DNA of 64,000 nucleotides from Oscillibacter sp. 1-3 (GCF_000403435.2 NZ_KE159703.1:124001-188000), one strand, 5' to 3'; positions 19,884 to 28,070 are shown, counted from the first letter of the stretch. The notes: generated from the letters alone by a model not told the origin. Numbers and translations are program-made.

Positions 19884-21098
19884 TTAAACCGTGGCGTACT
19901 CTCCGTCCCAGATTACCTTCCGGAATTTCAGAGGGTCGGTATTGCCCTCGGTGGAGAACAGCAGCACCTGGCTGAACCGGTCCAGGCCGATGGCCTCCCG
20001 GAGCTCTCCGTACCAGTCGTTCTCCATCAGCTCGGCAAGAAGGCCCATGCCCACCGCGCCGCTCTCGCCGGAGATCACCGTGGGATCGCCCTTCACGGGC
20101 ACCGCCAGCATCCGCATTCCCCGGGCGCTGACCCAGTCGGGGCAGGAGACGAAGGCGGAGACGTGGTTGCGAAGGATATCCCAGGAGATGGTGTTGGGTT
20201 CGCCGCAGGCCAGACCCGCCATGATGGTCCGCAGGTCGCCGGTGACCGTCCGGGGCTTGCCGTCCCCGGCCAGGGCGCCCTGGTAGAGGCAGTCCGCCGC
20301 CATGGCCTCCATGACAATGAATTTGGGGGGATCGTTTGGGAAGAGGTTGGTGAAATAGCCCACCACAGCCCCGGCCAGGCTCCCCACGCCGGCCTGGATG
20401 AACACATGGGTGGGGCGGTTCACGCCCACCTGCCGCAGCTGGTCGGCGGCCTCGCTTGCCATGGTGCCGTAGCCCTGCATGATCCAGGAGGGGATCTCCT
20501 CGTAGCCGTCCCAGGCGGTGTCCTGGACGATGACGCCGTGCTCGGTCCGCTCCGCCTCGGCGGCGGCCAGACGGACGCAGTCGTCGTAGTTCAGCTCCTC
20601 AATGGTCACCTGGGCGCCCTCTTTGGCGATGTTGTCAAAGCGGGGCTGACTGCTGCCCTTGGGCATGTGGACCACCGCCTTCTGGCCCAGCTTGTGGGCC
20701 GCCCAGGCCACGCCCCGGCCGTGGTTGCCGTCGGTGGCGGTGAAGAATGTGGCCTGGCCGAACTCCCGGCGGAAGGATTCGCTTGTCAGATAGTCGTAGG
20801 TCATCTCGGACACGTCCCGGCCCATCTCCTGGGCGATGTACCGGGCCATGGCGAAGGAGCCGCCCAGCACCTTGAAGGCGTTGAGGCCGAAGCGGTGGGC
20901 CTCGTTTTTCACAAACAGGCCGCCCAGGCCCAGATACTGGGCCATGCCGCTGAGCTGATCCAGGGGGGTGATGGAGTACTGGGGAAAGCTGCTGTGGAAA
21001 AACCGGGCCTTCGCCACGCTGGGCAGGGACATGACGCCCAGCTGCCGGTCGTCGCTTTTGGGCATACGGTTGACGGTCCACTTGATGGCCTCTTTCAT
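19884..21098 (-). CDS. dpaL: Diaminopropionate ammonia-lyase
   Basis: PLP enzyme (404 aa, fold type II) converting 2,3-diaminopropionate to pyruvate and two ammonia molecules in the cytoplasm. The Schiff-base lysine lies in GLNAFKVLGGSFA (about 75), and TATDGNHGRGVAWAA is the substrate-binding Asn loop of this family. GAGVGSLAGAVVGY is the glycine-rich phosphate loop and ISGESGAVGMG the C-terminal PLP contact. The family normally has about 400 residues. It stands alone, without the ygeW-ygeY-hyuA neighbours of E. coli. Pyruvate produced could feed the energy pathways elsewhere in the window. Confidence 0.93.
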   Translation of the reverse strand: MKEAIKWTVNRMPKSDDRQLGVMSLPSVAKARFFHSSFPQYSITPLDQLSGMAQYLGLGGLFVKNEAHRFGLNAFKVLGGSFAMARYIAQEMGRDVSEMTYDYLTSESFRREFGQATFFTATDGNHGRGVAWAAHKLGQKAVVHMPKGSSQPRFDNIAKEGAQVTIEELNYDDCVRLAAAEAERTEHGVIVQDTAWDGYEEIPSWIMQGYGTMASEAADQLRQVGVNRPTHVFIQAGVGSLAGAVVGYFTNLFPNDPPKFIVMEAMAADCLYQGALAGDGKPRTVTGDLRTIMAGLACGEPNTISWDILRNHVSAFVSCPDWVSARGMRMLAVPVKGDPTVISGESGAVGMGLLAELMENDWYGELREAIGLDRFSQVLLFSTEGNTDPLKFRKVIWDGEYATV

Positions 21099-21159
21099 AG
21101 TCGGTCGCCTCCGATAAAATTTATTTTTGGTTCCTAAAAATTTTTTAGCTTTTACGGAT

Positions 21160-21187
21160 ATGATAGCACAGAAAAAGAAAAATGCAA
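21160..21187 (-). promoter_or_regulatory. dpaL promoter
   Basis: Minus strand TTGCAT (21182-21187), 16 bases, TATCAT (21160-21165). A palindrome CTAAAAAATTTTTAG (21133-21148) lies in the leader. Confidence 0.65.
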
Positions 21188-21236
21188 GACCAAAACTGAA
21201 AAAAATTTAGGTAAACTCAAAAATTATTAGAATATC

Positions 21237-21265
21237 AGCGGCGGCCGGCCAAGCCGGCCGCCGCT
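21237..21265 (-). terminator. Terminator of the capA-like gene
   Basis: A 13-bp perfect stem AGCGGCGGCCGGC / GCCGGCCGCCGCT, followed on the minus strand by an AT-rich tail (GATATTCTAATAATTTTT). Confidence 0.85.
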
Positions 21266-21273
21266 GGCGGTTC

Positions 21274-22398
21274 TCAAAGGGGGGATTTCGCCCTGCCGTC
21301 CATGAAGTCCAGCACCCGCTGGCGCTGGGCCTCGTCGGTGATGGGGGCGGGGCAGTAGTTGTTCGCCTTGCCGGTGTAGACGTAGCAGGGGATCAGCTCG
21401 GAGGAGCTGCTCAACAGCTCCCCGTCCCGCACGGTCAGGGTCAGCCGGTAGATGACGGTGCGGTTCTGGGGATACCGGCTGCCGCCGTAGCAGAAGTTCC
21501 CCAGGGAATAGAGAATCTCCCTGTCCTTGTAGATCTCCCGGGGCTGGAGCACGTGGGGGTGGTTGCCCAGCACCAGGTCCGCCCCGGCGTCCACCAGGCG
21601 ACGGGAGGCCCGGACCCGCCAGGGCTCCGGCGTGTGGACGCCCTCTGTGCCCCCGTGGTAGAAGACAATCTGAAAGTCGGACTCCGCCTCCGCCGCCCGG
21701 AGGCGGCTGACGATGGAGGAGGCCTGGCCCTCGTTCCAAAGGCCGTTGCAGATCACGGCGATGCGGAAGCCGTTTTTCTCCAGGTAGAGGGGGTTGGTGT
21801 TGTCACCGTACTGGAGCCCGGCGTCCGTGACGGCCTTGACGGTGTCCTTGTACCCGGCGGTGCCGTAGTCGCCGGTGTGGTTGTTGGCCAGGGACACGGC
21901 CTCCACGCCGGAGGAGGTGAGAATGGCGGTGTTTTTTGTTCCGCTGCGGAACCAGAAGGCGGGGTCTGTGGTCTTCTCCCGGGGAGTCAGGGCCCGGTCG
22001 GTGAGCACGTTCTCCAGGTTCACCACGGTGAAGTCGTCCTCGTCAAAGATGGGCTTCACATTTTGCAGGAAGTATTCCGGCTCCTGTTTTGCGGCGTAGT
22101 CCAGAAAGTTCCCCGCCGCCCGCTGGCCGTGGCCGGAGGCCAGCAGCATATCCCCCGTGAAAGACAGCGCGATGGTAAAGGAGCCCTCCTCCTCGGACGG
22201 GAGCAGTTCCTCCGGGGTCTCCGGTTCTCCCGGCTCCTCCGGCGGGAGCTCCTCCAGGGGGACCTGCGGAAGGGGCTGGCGGAGGACCGCCGCCTTGACC
22301 TGAGAGGGCTCCTGCGCCGCCGGGACGGCGGGGGCCAGAGCGGGGAGGACTGTTACGTAGAGAGCGGCCAGCAGGCCCATCAGAAATTTGAGTTTCAA
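21274..22398 (-). CDS. CapA-family metallophosphatase-like secreted protein
   Basis: A 374-aa exported protein. The N-terminal signal/anchor (2-27, LKFLMGLLAALYVTVLPALA) is followed by a Pro/Glu-rich linker (40-75) and a CapA (PGA_cap) domain. Its signatures are LSFTGDMLL, VVNLENVLTD, SLANNHTGDYG, FYHGGTEGV, LVLGNHPHVLQP and YSLGNFCYGG. CapA of Bacillus acts in poly-gamma-glutamate capsule, but most clostridial members are stand-alone and of unknown function, and no capB/capC genes are here. The start is TTG 22398, with GGAGG seven bases upstream. Confidence 0.9.
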   Translation of the reverse strand: MKLKFLMGLLAALYVTVLPALAPAVPAAQEPSQVKAAVLRQPLPQVPLEELPPEEPGEPETPEELLPSEEEGSFTIALSFTGDMLLASGHGQRAAGNFLDYAAKQEPEYFLQNVKPIFDEDDFTVVNLENVLTDRALTPREKTTDPAFWFRSGTKNTAILTSSGVEAVSLANNHTGDYGTAGYKDTVKAVTDAGLQYGDNTNPLYLEKNGFRIAVICNGLWNEGQASSIVSRLRAAEAESDFQIVFYHGGTEGVHTPEPWRVRASRRLVDAGADLVLGNHPHVLQPREIYKDREILYSLGNFCYGGSRYPQNRTVIYRLTLTVRDGELLSSSSELIPCYVYTGKANNYCPAPITDEAQRQRVLDFMDGRAKSPL

Positions 22399-22564
22399 AT
22401 CCGGCCCTCCTCCCGGCAGCAGTATCCTTTACAGTATACCATTCCCGGAGGAGGAAGTCGAGAAAAATTTGGCAGTTCACCGGCGGTCTCCGCTGAAAAA
22501 GGATTTGACCTCCCGTTCCTTCGATGCTAAAATAGCGATTAGAATCTGTATTCATAACCGGGGG

Positions 22565-22680
22565 ATGCAGAATGGGCGGGAATTTTTTCGCCAGACAAGG
22601 AAATTTCCGCAGCAATTCTGGCGGATTGCAGGGGAAATTGACGCCGTATAGCGGAAAAAAATTCGCCTGGACTGCGTCCA
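22565..22680. repeat. Intergenic repeat, copy R6, in the 364-base gap before 22763
   Basis: The stretch AATTTTTTCGCCAGACAAGG, then GGCGGATTGC, GACGCCGTATAGCGGAAAA and CGCCTGGACTG follows the same order as the interior of R2 read in reverse (TTTTCGCCAATCAAGG, then AACGCAGAGCGGCGGAAAA and ATCCACTG). Termini are not clear. I see no gene in the remainder of 22399-22762. Confidence 0.5.
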
Positions 22681-22762
22681 ACGGTTGTAAATACTGGTTC
22701 TTGGAACGCCCGGCCGCCCCGGCGGCGGGAAAGACAGATGTACGGAAAGGGAGGGATCTCTG

Positions 22763-23152
22763 GTGCGAAGTGTCAAGCCCGGACGGGGTCCGTCGGCCAT
22801 GGGGGCGTTTGGGTCTGCGGTCGGCGTGATCTTCGGCGTGATCTGGACCGGCGCCGCGGCCTCCATGGGGGCGCCGCCGTTTTTCTTGGCCTTCGGCGTG
22901 CTCTTCATCATCGTGGGCATCGTCCAGGCCCTGTACAACTACAAAAATGCCACGGGGGAGAACCGCTTCTCCGCCTTTGACATCACCGAGGACGGCGAAG
23001 AGCCGGACCCTCTGGACCGCCGGGTCCGGGAGGAGCCGCTGCCGGAGGGCGCGTACCGCTTCTGCCCCTACTGCGGCGCGAAATTCAGCGGTGATTTCGT
23101 GTACTGCGGCAAGTGTGGCAAACGGCTGCCGGATTTAGAACAGGAGGGATAA
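22763..23152 (+). CDS. Zinc-ribbon membrane protein
   Basis: A 129-aa protein. Two hydrophobic helices (about 13-34 and 40-60: FFLAFGVLFIIVGIVQALY) are followed by an acidic linker and a C-terminal zinc ribbon, CPYCGAKFSGDFVYCGKCGKRL (two CxxC pairs 11 residues apart). GTG 22763 follows GGGAGG with eight-base spacing. It ends three bases before mtnN and is probably in the same operon. Function unknown; a membrane-tethered zinc ribbon could be a regulator or simply structural. Confidence 0.82.
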   Translation: MRSVKPGRGPSAMGAFGSAVGVIFGVIWTGAAASMGAPPFFLAFGVLFIIVGIVQALYNYKNATGENRFSAFDITEDGEEPDPLDRRVREEPLPEGAYRFCPYCGAKFSGDFVYCGKCGKRLPDLEQEG

Positions 23153-23155
23153 CCC

Positions 23156-23842
23156 ATGAAAGTTGCGCTGCAATTCGCCATGCCCGTGGAGTTCCGCGCC
23201 CTGCCGGGGGCGGGGGAGCTGGAGCCCTTTGAAACCGTCTCCGGCGTTCCCTTTTTTGACCTGGGAGAGGGGCTGACGGCCTGCGTGGGCGGCGTCAGCA
23301 AGGTGAACGCCGCCATGGCATCGGAGATTCTCTGCCTGAAATACGGCGTGGACCTGATTTTGAACGCCGGCATCGCCGGCTGCGCCATAGACCTGCCCAC
23401 CGGTACGCTGGTGGTGGCCCGGGAGTTTGTCCAGCACGACGTGGACACCTCCGGCGCGGGGGACCCCCTGGGGATGGTCTCCACCGTGAACCGGACGGAG
23501 TTTCCCACTTGGGCCCCGGAGCGGTGCGCGGCGCTGCTGCGCCGCTTGGGCTGCGAGGCGGTTTTGGGCCGGGTGGCCACCGGAGACTGGTTCGCCGTCA
23601 AGGGGGACCGCTCCGCCTGGATTCGGGACACTTTCCATCCGGACCTTGTGGAGATGGAGGGCTGCGCCATTGCCCAGGTGTGCCTGCGGAACGGCGTGGG
23701 GTTCGCCGCGCTGAAATCCGTGTCCGACCACCTGTTTTACGACAGCCAGATGGAGGAGTATTTCGATTACAGCCAGGCGCTGGAGAACCTGGGCAGGGTG
23801 GTTCTGCCCTTTGCTAAATTATTACAGCAGGAGGAAGTATAA
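23156..23842 (+). CDS. mtnN: 5'-methylthioadenosine / S-adenosylhomocysteine nucleosidase
   Basis: A 228-aa nucleoside-phosphorylase-fold hydrolase that removes adenine from S-adenosylhomocysteine and methylthioadenosine. AMPVEFRAL at the N-terminus, LNAGIAGCAIDL (purine-binding), LVEMEGCAIAQVC (ribose-binding Met-Glu) and KSVSDHLFY, with the catalytic aspartate, are all present. It lies two bases before luxS, the next enzyme in the same pathway. Start ATG 23156 has GGAGGG upstream. Confidence 0.93.
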   Translation: MKVALQFAMPVEFRALPGAGELEPFETVSGVPFFDLGEGLTACVGGVSKVNAAMASEILCLKYGVDLILNAGIAGCAIDLPTGTLVVAREFVQHDVDTSGAGDPLGMVSTVNRTEFPTWAPERCAALLRRLGCEAVLGRVATGDWFAVKGDRSAWIRDTFHPDLVEMEGCAIAQVCLRNGVGFAALKSVSDHLFYDSQMEEYFDYSQALENLGRVVLPFAKLLQQEEV

Positions 23843-23844
23843 TC

Positions 23845-24306
23845 ATGGAACGCATTGCCAGCTTTACCGTGGACCACAACAAGCTCCAGCCGGGGCTCTA
23901 CCTCTCCCGCCGGGACGGGGACGTGGTGACCTTTGACCTGCGGTTCAAGAAGCCCAATACCGGGGATCTTCTGACCAACGCCGAGATGCACTCGGCGGAG
24001 CACCTGATCGCCACGCTCCTGCGGAACTCCCGGGAGAAGGACGCCGTGGTCTACTTCGGCCCCATGGGGTGCCAGACCGGGTTTTACTTCCTGTTCGACG
24101 GCAGCCGCCTCTCCCTGGAGGGCGCGGTGGAGCTGCTGAAAGAGGTCTTCGCCGCCGCCGGGGAGTACCAGGGGAAGATGCCCGGCAGGAGCGCGAAGGA
24201 GTGCGGAAACTATGTCAACCTGGACGTGGAGACCGGCCGGGCCGTCTGCAAATTCTATGCGGACCTGATCGCGGAGTGGACCGCGGAGCGGCTGTCCTAC
24301 GATTGA
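23845..24306 (+). CDS. luxS: S-ribosylhomocysteine lyase LuxS
   Basis: Fe/Zn enzyme (153 aa) splitting S-ribosylhomocysteine into homocysteine and DPD, the precursor of autoinducer 2. Metal ligands HSAEH (residues 50-54) and the cysteine in ECGNY (about 125), plus the catalytic cysteine in GPMGCQTGFY (about 80), are intact. With mtnN it completes the two-step detoxification of S-adenosylhomocysteine. Ribosome binding site AGGAGG at 23829. No AI-2 receptor or lsr genes lie nearby, so signalling is possible but not shown. Confidence 0.97.
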   Translation: MERIASFTVDHNKLQPGLYLSRRDGDVVTFDLRFKKPNTGDLLTNAEMHSAEHLIATLLRNSREKDAVVYFGPMGCQTGFYFLFDGSRLSLEGAVELLKEVFAAAGEYQGKMPGRSAKECGNYVNLDVETGRAVCKFYADLIAEWTAERLSYD

Positions 24307-24331
24307 GGGAAATAAAGACGGAGGCACGATC

Positions 24332-25510
24332 ATGGCAGAGGAGAACAAGAGGAATATGAAGCGTTATGGGATCATGGCCGCCTGCGGCGTGCTGGCGCTG
24401 GCGGTGATTGCCGGCGCCTATCGGCTGGGCCGGTCCGCGGGTCCCGGCAAAGACATCGGAGAGGAGACGGCGAAGTCCGCGGCGCTGAGCCACGCGGAGG
24501 TGGCGGAAAACGATCTCTCCAGCTACGAGATCGCCCGGGACGGGCGCGGCGGGGCCGCGGTCTACGAGGTGAAATTCACGGCGGACGGCGTCGCCTATGA
24601 CTACGAGGTCAGCGCCGCCACCGGCAGCATCGTGAAGTTCAGCCGGGGAACGGCAGACGCCGCTCCGGCGGCCCCGTCCTCCGAGGCCTCCGCTCCGGAG
24701 GACGGACAGATCGGGGAGGAGCGCGCCTGGGAGATCGCCTTTGACCACGCCGGCGTCACAGAGGACCCGGCTGCCGGAGAACCGGCAAAGCTGGACTATG
24801 AGGACGGCGTGCTGGTCTACGAGCTGAAATTTTTCTCCGGCGGGTATGAGTATGACTACAAGATCAGCGCCGCCGACGGCAGCGTGGTGAAGTTTGAAAA
24901 GGAAGCGGATACTAAGAGCTCTCCGGTCCAAACGCCCGCCGGAAATGCCGGCACGGCGCCCGCAGCGCCCGCCGGGAACTCTCCCGGTACACCCGCGAAG
25001 GCACCCGCTTCCTCCGGCGCCGGGGACATCGGCGAGAGCCGGGCTAAGGAGATCGCCCTGGCCCACGCCGGTGTGGCGGCGGACAGCGTCACCGGCTACA
25101 AGTGGAAGCAGGACTACGAAGACGGCGTGCTGATCTACGAGCTGGAGTTCCACTCCGGCGGATACAAGTACGACTATGAGGTCGGCGCCGCCGACGGCAG
25201 CATCGTGAAATTCGAGAAGGAGGCCGAGGCCGCGCACGCCGCCGTTCAGTCCGGCCAGAGCGTCCCCGCGGACGCCGCGCCGGCGTACATCGGCGAGGCC
25301 CGGGCCAAGGAGATTGCCTTTGGCCACGCCGGCCTCACGGCGGACGCCGCCCGCTGCACTGTGGGGCTGGACCACCGCGACGGCCGTCATCACGGGGCGG
25401 GGTGCTGCGAGTATGAGGTCGATTTCAAGTCCGGCGGGTACGAGTACGAGTACAAGATCGACGCCGTTACCGGGGAGATTCTGGAGTTTCAGCAGGAGCT
25501 GGACGATTGA
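24332..25510 (+). CDS. Membrane-anchored protein with four PepSY repeats
   Basis: A 392-aa protein. One N-terminal transmembrane helix (12-30) anchors an extracytoplasmic chain of four PepSY-type repeats at about 42-103, 127-189, 233-295 and 320-386. Each opens IGEExAKEIAxxHAGV and closes with YEYDYKI-A-DGSIVKFEKE. Ala/Pro/Ser-rich linkers (104-126, 190-230, 296-318) separate them. PepSY domains are thought to inhibit or chaperone surface proteases. The fourth repeat has an insert with HHGAGCC. It lies 25 bases after luxS, possibly on that transcript. Confidence 0.88.
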   Translation: MAEENKRNMKRYGIMAACGVLALAVIAGAYRLGRSAGPGKDIGEETAKSAALSHAEVAENDLSSYEIARDGRGGAAVYEVKFTADGVAYDYEVSAATGSIVKFSRGTADAAPAAPSSEASAPEDGQIGEERAWEIAFDHAGVTEDPAAGEPAKLDYEDGVLVYELKFFSGGYEYDYKISAADGSVVKFEKEADTKSSPVQTPAGNAGTAPAAPAGNSPGTPAKAPASSGAGDIGESRAKEIALAHAGVAADSVTGYKWKQDYEDGVLIYELEFHSGGYKYDYEVGAADGSIVKFEKEAEAAHAAVQSGQSVPADAAPAYIGEARAKEIAFGHAGLTADAARCTVGLDHRDGRHHGAGCCEYEVDFKSGGYEYEYKIDAVTGEILEFQQELDD

Positions 25511-25542
25511 GAGCGGTTTTGGCAAAAATTTTCCGAAAACCG

Positions 25543-25571
25543 TTGACTTTTTGAAGTCTCGCTGATATACT
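25543..25571 (+). promoter_or_regulatory. rplU operon promoter
   Basis: TTGACT (25543-25548), 17 bases, TATACT (25566-25571). It leaves a leader of about 78 nt before rplU, which could hold a ribosomal-protein leader; I could not match a known L21 leader fold with confidence. Confidence 0.75.
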
Positions 25572-25655
25572 TGACAAGCCGCTTTGAATGGGCCTGAAAG
25601 CGTCCCTCCGGACCGCCCCCGACAGCGAGCCCGTAATGAAGGAGTTGAAACAAGC

Positions 25656-25967
25656 ATGAACGCAATCATCGTAACCGGCGGCAAGCAGTACAAGGTTGCC
25701 GAGGGCGACGTGGTCTACATCGAAAAGCTGGACCAGGAAGCCGGCGACACCGTGAAGTTTGACCAGGTCCTGGCCGTCATCGACGGGGAGAAGGCCACCT
25801 TCGGCGCCCCCACCGTGGCGGGCGCCTCCGTGGAGGCCACCGTGGTGAAGAACGGCAAGGGCAAGAAGATCCGTATCTTCAAGTACAATCCCAAGAAGGG
25901 CTACCGTAAGCGTCAGGGCCATCGTCAGCCTTACACCAAGGTTGAGATCGCCAAGATCTCCGTCTGA
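25656..25967 (+). CDS. rplU: 50S ribosomal protein L21
   Basis: A 103-aa large-subunit protein with the complete family profile: N-terminal [15 protein letters not shown], central beta-barrel and the basic C-terminal [22 protein letters not shown] 25656 follows AAGGAG. It is first in rplU-prp-rpmA, the usual Firmicutes order. Confidence 0.98.
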   Translation: MNAIIVTGGKQYKVAEGDVVYIEKLDQEAGDTVKFDQVLAVIDGEKATFGAPTVAGASVEATVVKNGKGKKIRIFKYNPKKGYRKRQGHRQPYTKVEIAKISV

Positions 25968-25969
25968 GC

Positions 25970-26302
25970 ATGACCACTGTCACCTTCCGCGTGGAGGACG
26001 GCCGGATCACCGGCTTTAACTGCCGGGGCCACAGCGGCTACGCCGAGGCGGGAGCGGACATCGTCTGCGCCGCCGTCACCAGCGCCATCCGCCTGGTGGA
26101 GGCCACCGTCAACGACGTGCTGGGCCTGGCGGCGTCCGTGAAGGTGCGGGAGAGGGACGCGTCCGTCTCCCTGCGGCTGCCGGGGGGCCTTGCGCCCGCG
26201 GCGGAGAGCGCCTGTCAGGCGCTTTTGACGGGCCTGATGGTCTATCTCACGGAGCTCCACGACGAGTACCCTGAAAACATCGAAGTTCTGGAGGATGAAT
26301 GA
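25970..26302 (+). CDS. prp: Ribosomal-processing cysteine protease Prp
   Basis: A 110-aa protease that trims the N-terminal extension of L27. The catalytic dyad is visible as His in CRGHSGYAEAG (about 21) and Cys in DIVCAAVTSAI (about 33), at the family's spacing. It sits two bases after rplU and directly before rpmA, whose product carries the matching cleavage sequence. Confidence 0.95.
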   Translation: MTTVTFRVEDGRITGFNCRGHSGYAEAGADIVCAAVTSAIRLVEATVNDVLGLAASVKVRERDASVSLRLPGGLAPAAESACQALLTGLMVYLTELHDEYPENIEVLEDE

Positions 26303-26344
26303 TCCTCCCCATCTAAAAAATCTGAGAAAGGATGGTCCGTTATC

Positions 26345-26626
26345 ATGATTCGTATTGGTCTTCAGTTCTTCGCCCACAAAAAGGGCGGCGGCTCCACCAA
26401 GAACGGCCGTGATTCCAAAGCCAAGCGCCTTGGACCCAAGCGCGCCGACGGTCAGTTTGTCAAGGCCGGCAATATCCTGGTCCGCCAGCGCGGCACCCAT
26501 ATCCACCCGGGTGTGAACGTGGGCATCGGCAGCGACGACACCCTGTTCGCCAAGGCGGACGGCGTGCTCCGCTTTGAGCGGCTGGGCAAGGATCGCAAGC
26601 AGGCCTGCGTGTACGAGGCTGAATAA
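26345..26626 (+). CDS. rpmA: 50S ribosomal protein L27, with N-terminal pro-sequence
   Basis: A 93-aa large-subunit protein near the peptidyl transferase centre. It starts [20 protein letters not shown]. The first nine residues form the Firmicutes extension, cleaved by Prp after LQFF to expose AHKKG. The remainder ([31 protein letters not shown]) is typical L27. Start ATG 26345, ribosome binding site AAAGGA. Confidence 0.98.
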   Translation: MIRIGLQFFAHKKGGGSTKNGRDSKAKRLGPKRADGQFVKAGNILVRQRGTHIHPGVNVGIGSDDTLFAKADGVLRFERLGKDRKQACVYEAE

Positions 26627-26635
26627 AACACGCTG

Positions 26636-26662
26636 AGAGGCTCGGACGGTGTCCGGGCCTCT
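26636..26662 (+). terminator. Terminator of rplU-prp-rpmA
   Basis: AGAGGCTCGGAC / GTCCGGGCCTCT stem with GGT loop, followed by TGTGTTTT. Confidence 0.85.
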
Positions 26663-26706
26663 TGTGTTTTATATCCGGCGAAAGATATGGGAGAGCGCTT
26701 TTTAGA

Positions 26707-26807
26707 GCCTGTTCGGAATCTCCCCGCGCACGCCCTGACGGTGGATTTTCCGCTCTGACTGCGTTAAAAATTCATGCAGTCCGTCCCCGCTGAGATATTG
26801 AACAGGC
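26707..26807. repeat. MITE-like repeat, copy R3 (about 101 bp)
   Basis: Ends GCCTGTTCGGAATCTC and GAGATATTGAACAGGC form 16-bp terminal inverted repeats with 13 matches. The interior GTGGATTTTCCGCTCTGACT, then GCGTTAAAAATT, parallels R2 (GTGGATCTTTTTCCGCCGCT, then GCGTTAAATTTT). Flanking duplications are not obvious. Confidence 0.6.
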
Positions 26808-26899
26808 GCTGAAAGGACTGTGGAAAAATGCCTGAAATGTGGAAAGCGGCCCGATTTGCGGACCGCGGCCGCAAAACCAAAATCGCGGATGATATAGTT

Positions 26900-27079
26900 G
26901 AAGCACTTGGAAATCCGCAATTTGCGGATGTTCAACCAGCGGGTCGTTGACCCGCTGGCCGTGCTCTGCCCGTGTGCTTCACCTATAAAGTCAAACACAC
27001 GACCGTTTTACACGGTCCCTGTCGGCAGCAGAACTGCCGACAGGTTGAAAAGAATTGTTCTGATTCTTTTCAAGTGTGT
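26900..27079 (+). ncRNA. Candidate structured RNA: two branched domains, one a perfect four-way junction
   Basis: Domain 1 is closed by GAAGCAC (26900-26906) with GTGCTTC (26974-26980) and holds hairpins 26913-26929 (7 bp) and 26936-26958 (10 bp, CCAGCGGGTC arm). Domain 2 is closed by ACACAC (26995-27000) with GTGTGT (27074-27079). Inside it three hairpins follow with no unpaired linker: 27001-27017 (6 bp), 27018-27044 (11 bp) and 27045-27073 (11 bp). Loop CAGAA (27029-27033) is the exact reverse complement of TTCTG in the third loop (27058-27062), allowing a kissing contact. There is no supported ORF. Strand and expression are unknown; I know no family it matches. Confidence 0.5.
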
Positions 27080-27113
27080 CGACATAAAATACGCGGTTAG
27101 ACGCTCTCCGCAG

Positions 27114-27153
27114 GGATGCCCCGCTTGCCAGCGGGGCATCCTTGTGCTATAAT
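27114..27153 (+). promoter_or_regulatory. Hairpin overlapping the promoter of the gene at 27189
   Basis: A 12-bp perfect stem GGATGCCCCGCT / AGCGGGGCATCC (27114-27141). Its loop and arm contain TTGCCA (27125-27130), which is 17 bases from TATAAT (27148-27153). The hairpin may end the upstream structured element, while the same bases form the -35 region of the next gene. Confidence 0.6.
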
Positions 27154-27188
27154 TACTGCGATATGTACATGAAAAAGGAGAAAAGAGC

Positions 27189-28070
27189 TTGAAAAAGACA
27201 AAGCAGGAGAAAAGGCGGGAGAAAAGGAGCTTCCGCCAGGCCATGGACCGGGAGCTGCGGGAGCACAAGAGCTCCTTCATTGTGTTTTATGTGCTGCGGG
27301 CGCTGGTGATTGTGGTTCTGGTCCGTCAGCTGATGCTGGGCAGCTATGAGAGCGCCTTTTTCTGTGTTTTGACGCTGACGCTGCTGTATGTGCCCAGCTG
27401 GATTCAGGTGAAGCTGCGCATCGAGCTGCCGCCGCCCCTGGAGATCACCATATTGTGCTTCATCTTCGCGGCGGAGATCCTGGGGGAGGTCAACGCCTAC
27501 TACGAGCGGGTCCCCCATTGGGACACCATGCTCCACACCCTCAACGGCTTTCTGGCGGCGGCGGTGGGTTTCTCCCTGGTCATGCTCCTGAACGACGACG
27601 AGCGGCTGACCTTCGACCTCTCTCCCGTCTTTTTGGCTCTGGTGGCTTTCTGCTTTTCCATGACGATCGGCGTGCTGTGGGAGTTCTTCGAGTTCGCTAT
27701 GGACTGGTTCTTCCACATGGATATGCAGCGGGACACGGTGGTGAACGCCATTCACAGCGCCGCCCTGGACATGACCCACTCCAACAAGGTGGTCACCATA
27801 CCCGACATACAGGACGTGGTCATCAACGGCGAGAGCCTGGGTATGGGCGGCTATCTGGACATCGGCCTCATCGACACCATGAAGGATCTGTTCGTGAACT
27901 TCATCGGCGCGGTGGTGTTCTCCGTGACGGGCTTTTTCTACGCCAGAAGCAAGGGGCAGTACCGGAACGCGGCGCTGAACTTTGTGCCCAGCAAAAAGAC
28001 CCAGGCTCAGGACTACCTCCGTCAGGCCCAGGAGGAAAACGGCGTCGCGCCGGAGGAGGAAGGGCAGTAG
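27189..28070 (+). CDS. Multi-pass membrane protein, YjdF/DUF2238-like
   Basis: A 293-aa protein. A basic N-terminus (1-28) precedes six hydrophobic helices between about 30 and 245. Conserved-looking polar motifs sit at helix ends: WDTMLHTLNGFLAAAVGF (about 113-130), GVLWEFFEFAMDW (about 158-170) and DTMKDLFVNFIGA (about 230-242). These resemble the DUF2238 / YjdF membrane family. A hydrophilic insertion separates the last two. The start is TTG 27189, with GGAG nine bases upstream. Biochemical role unknown. Confidence 0.8.
   Translation: MKKTKQEKRREKRSFRQAMDRELREHKSSFIVFYVLRALVIVVLVRQLMLGSYESAFFCVLTLTLLYVPSWIQVKLRIELPPPLEITILCFIFAAEILGEVNAYYERVPHWDTMLHTLNGFLAAAVGFSLVMLLNDDERLTFDLSPVFLALVAFCFSMTIGVLWEFFEFAMDWFFHMDMQRDTVVNAIHSAALDMTHSNKVVTIPDIQDVVINGESLGMGGYLDIGLIDTMKDLFVNFIGAVVFSVTGFFYARSKGQYRNAALNFVPSKKTQAQDYLRQAQEENGVAPEEEGQ

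Noticed and set aside
25572..25655. Ribosomal L21 leader RNA
   Set aside because: The leader is the right size and place, but I could not match the conserved helices of the known L21 leader.
26702..26998. Minus-strand ORF of 98 codons across the R3 repeat and structured region
   Set aside because: It has no ribosome binding site and runs through terminal repeats and hairpins. The composition is that of repeat DNA.
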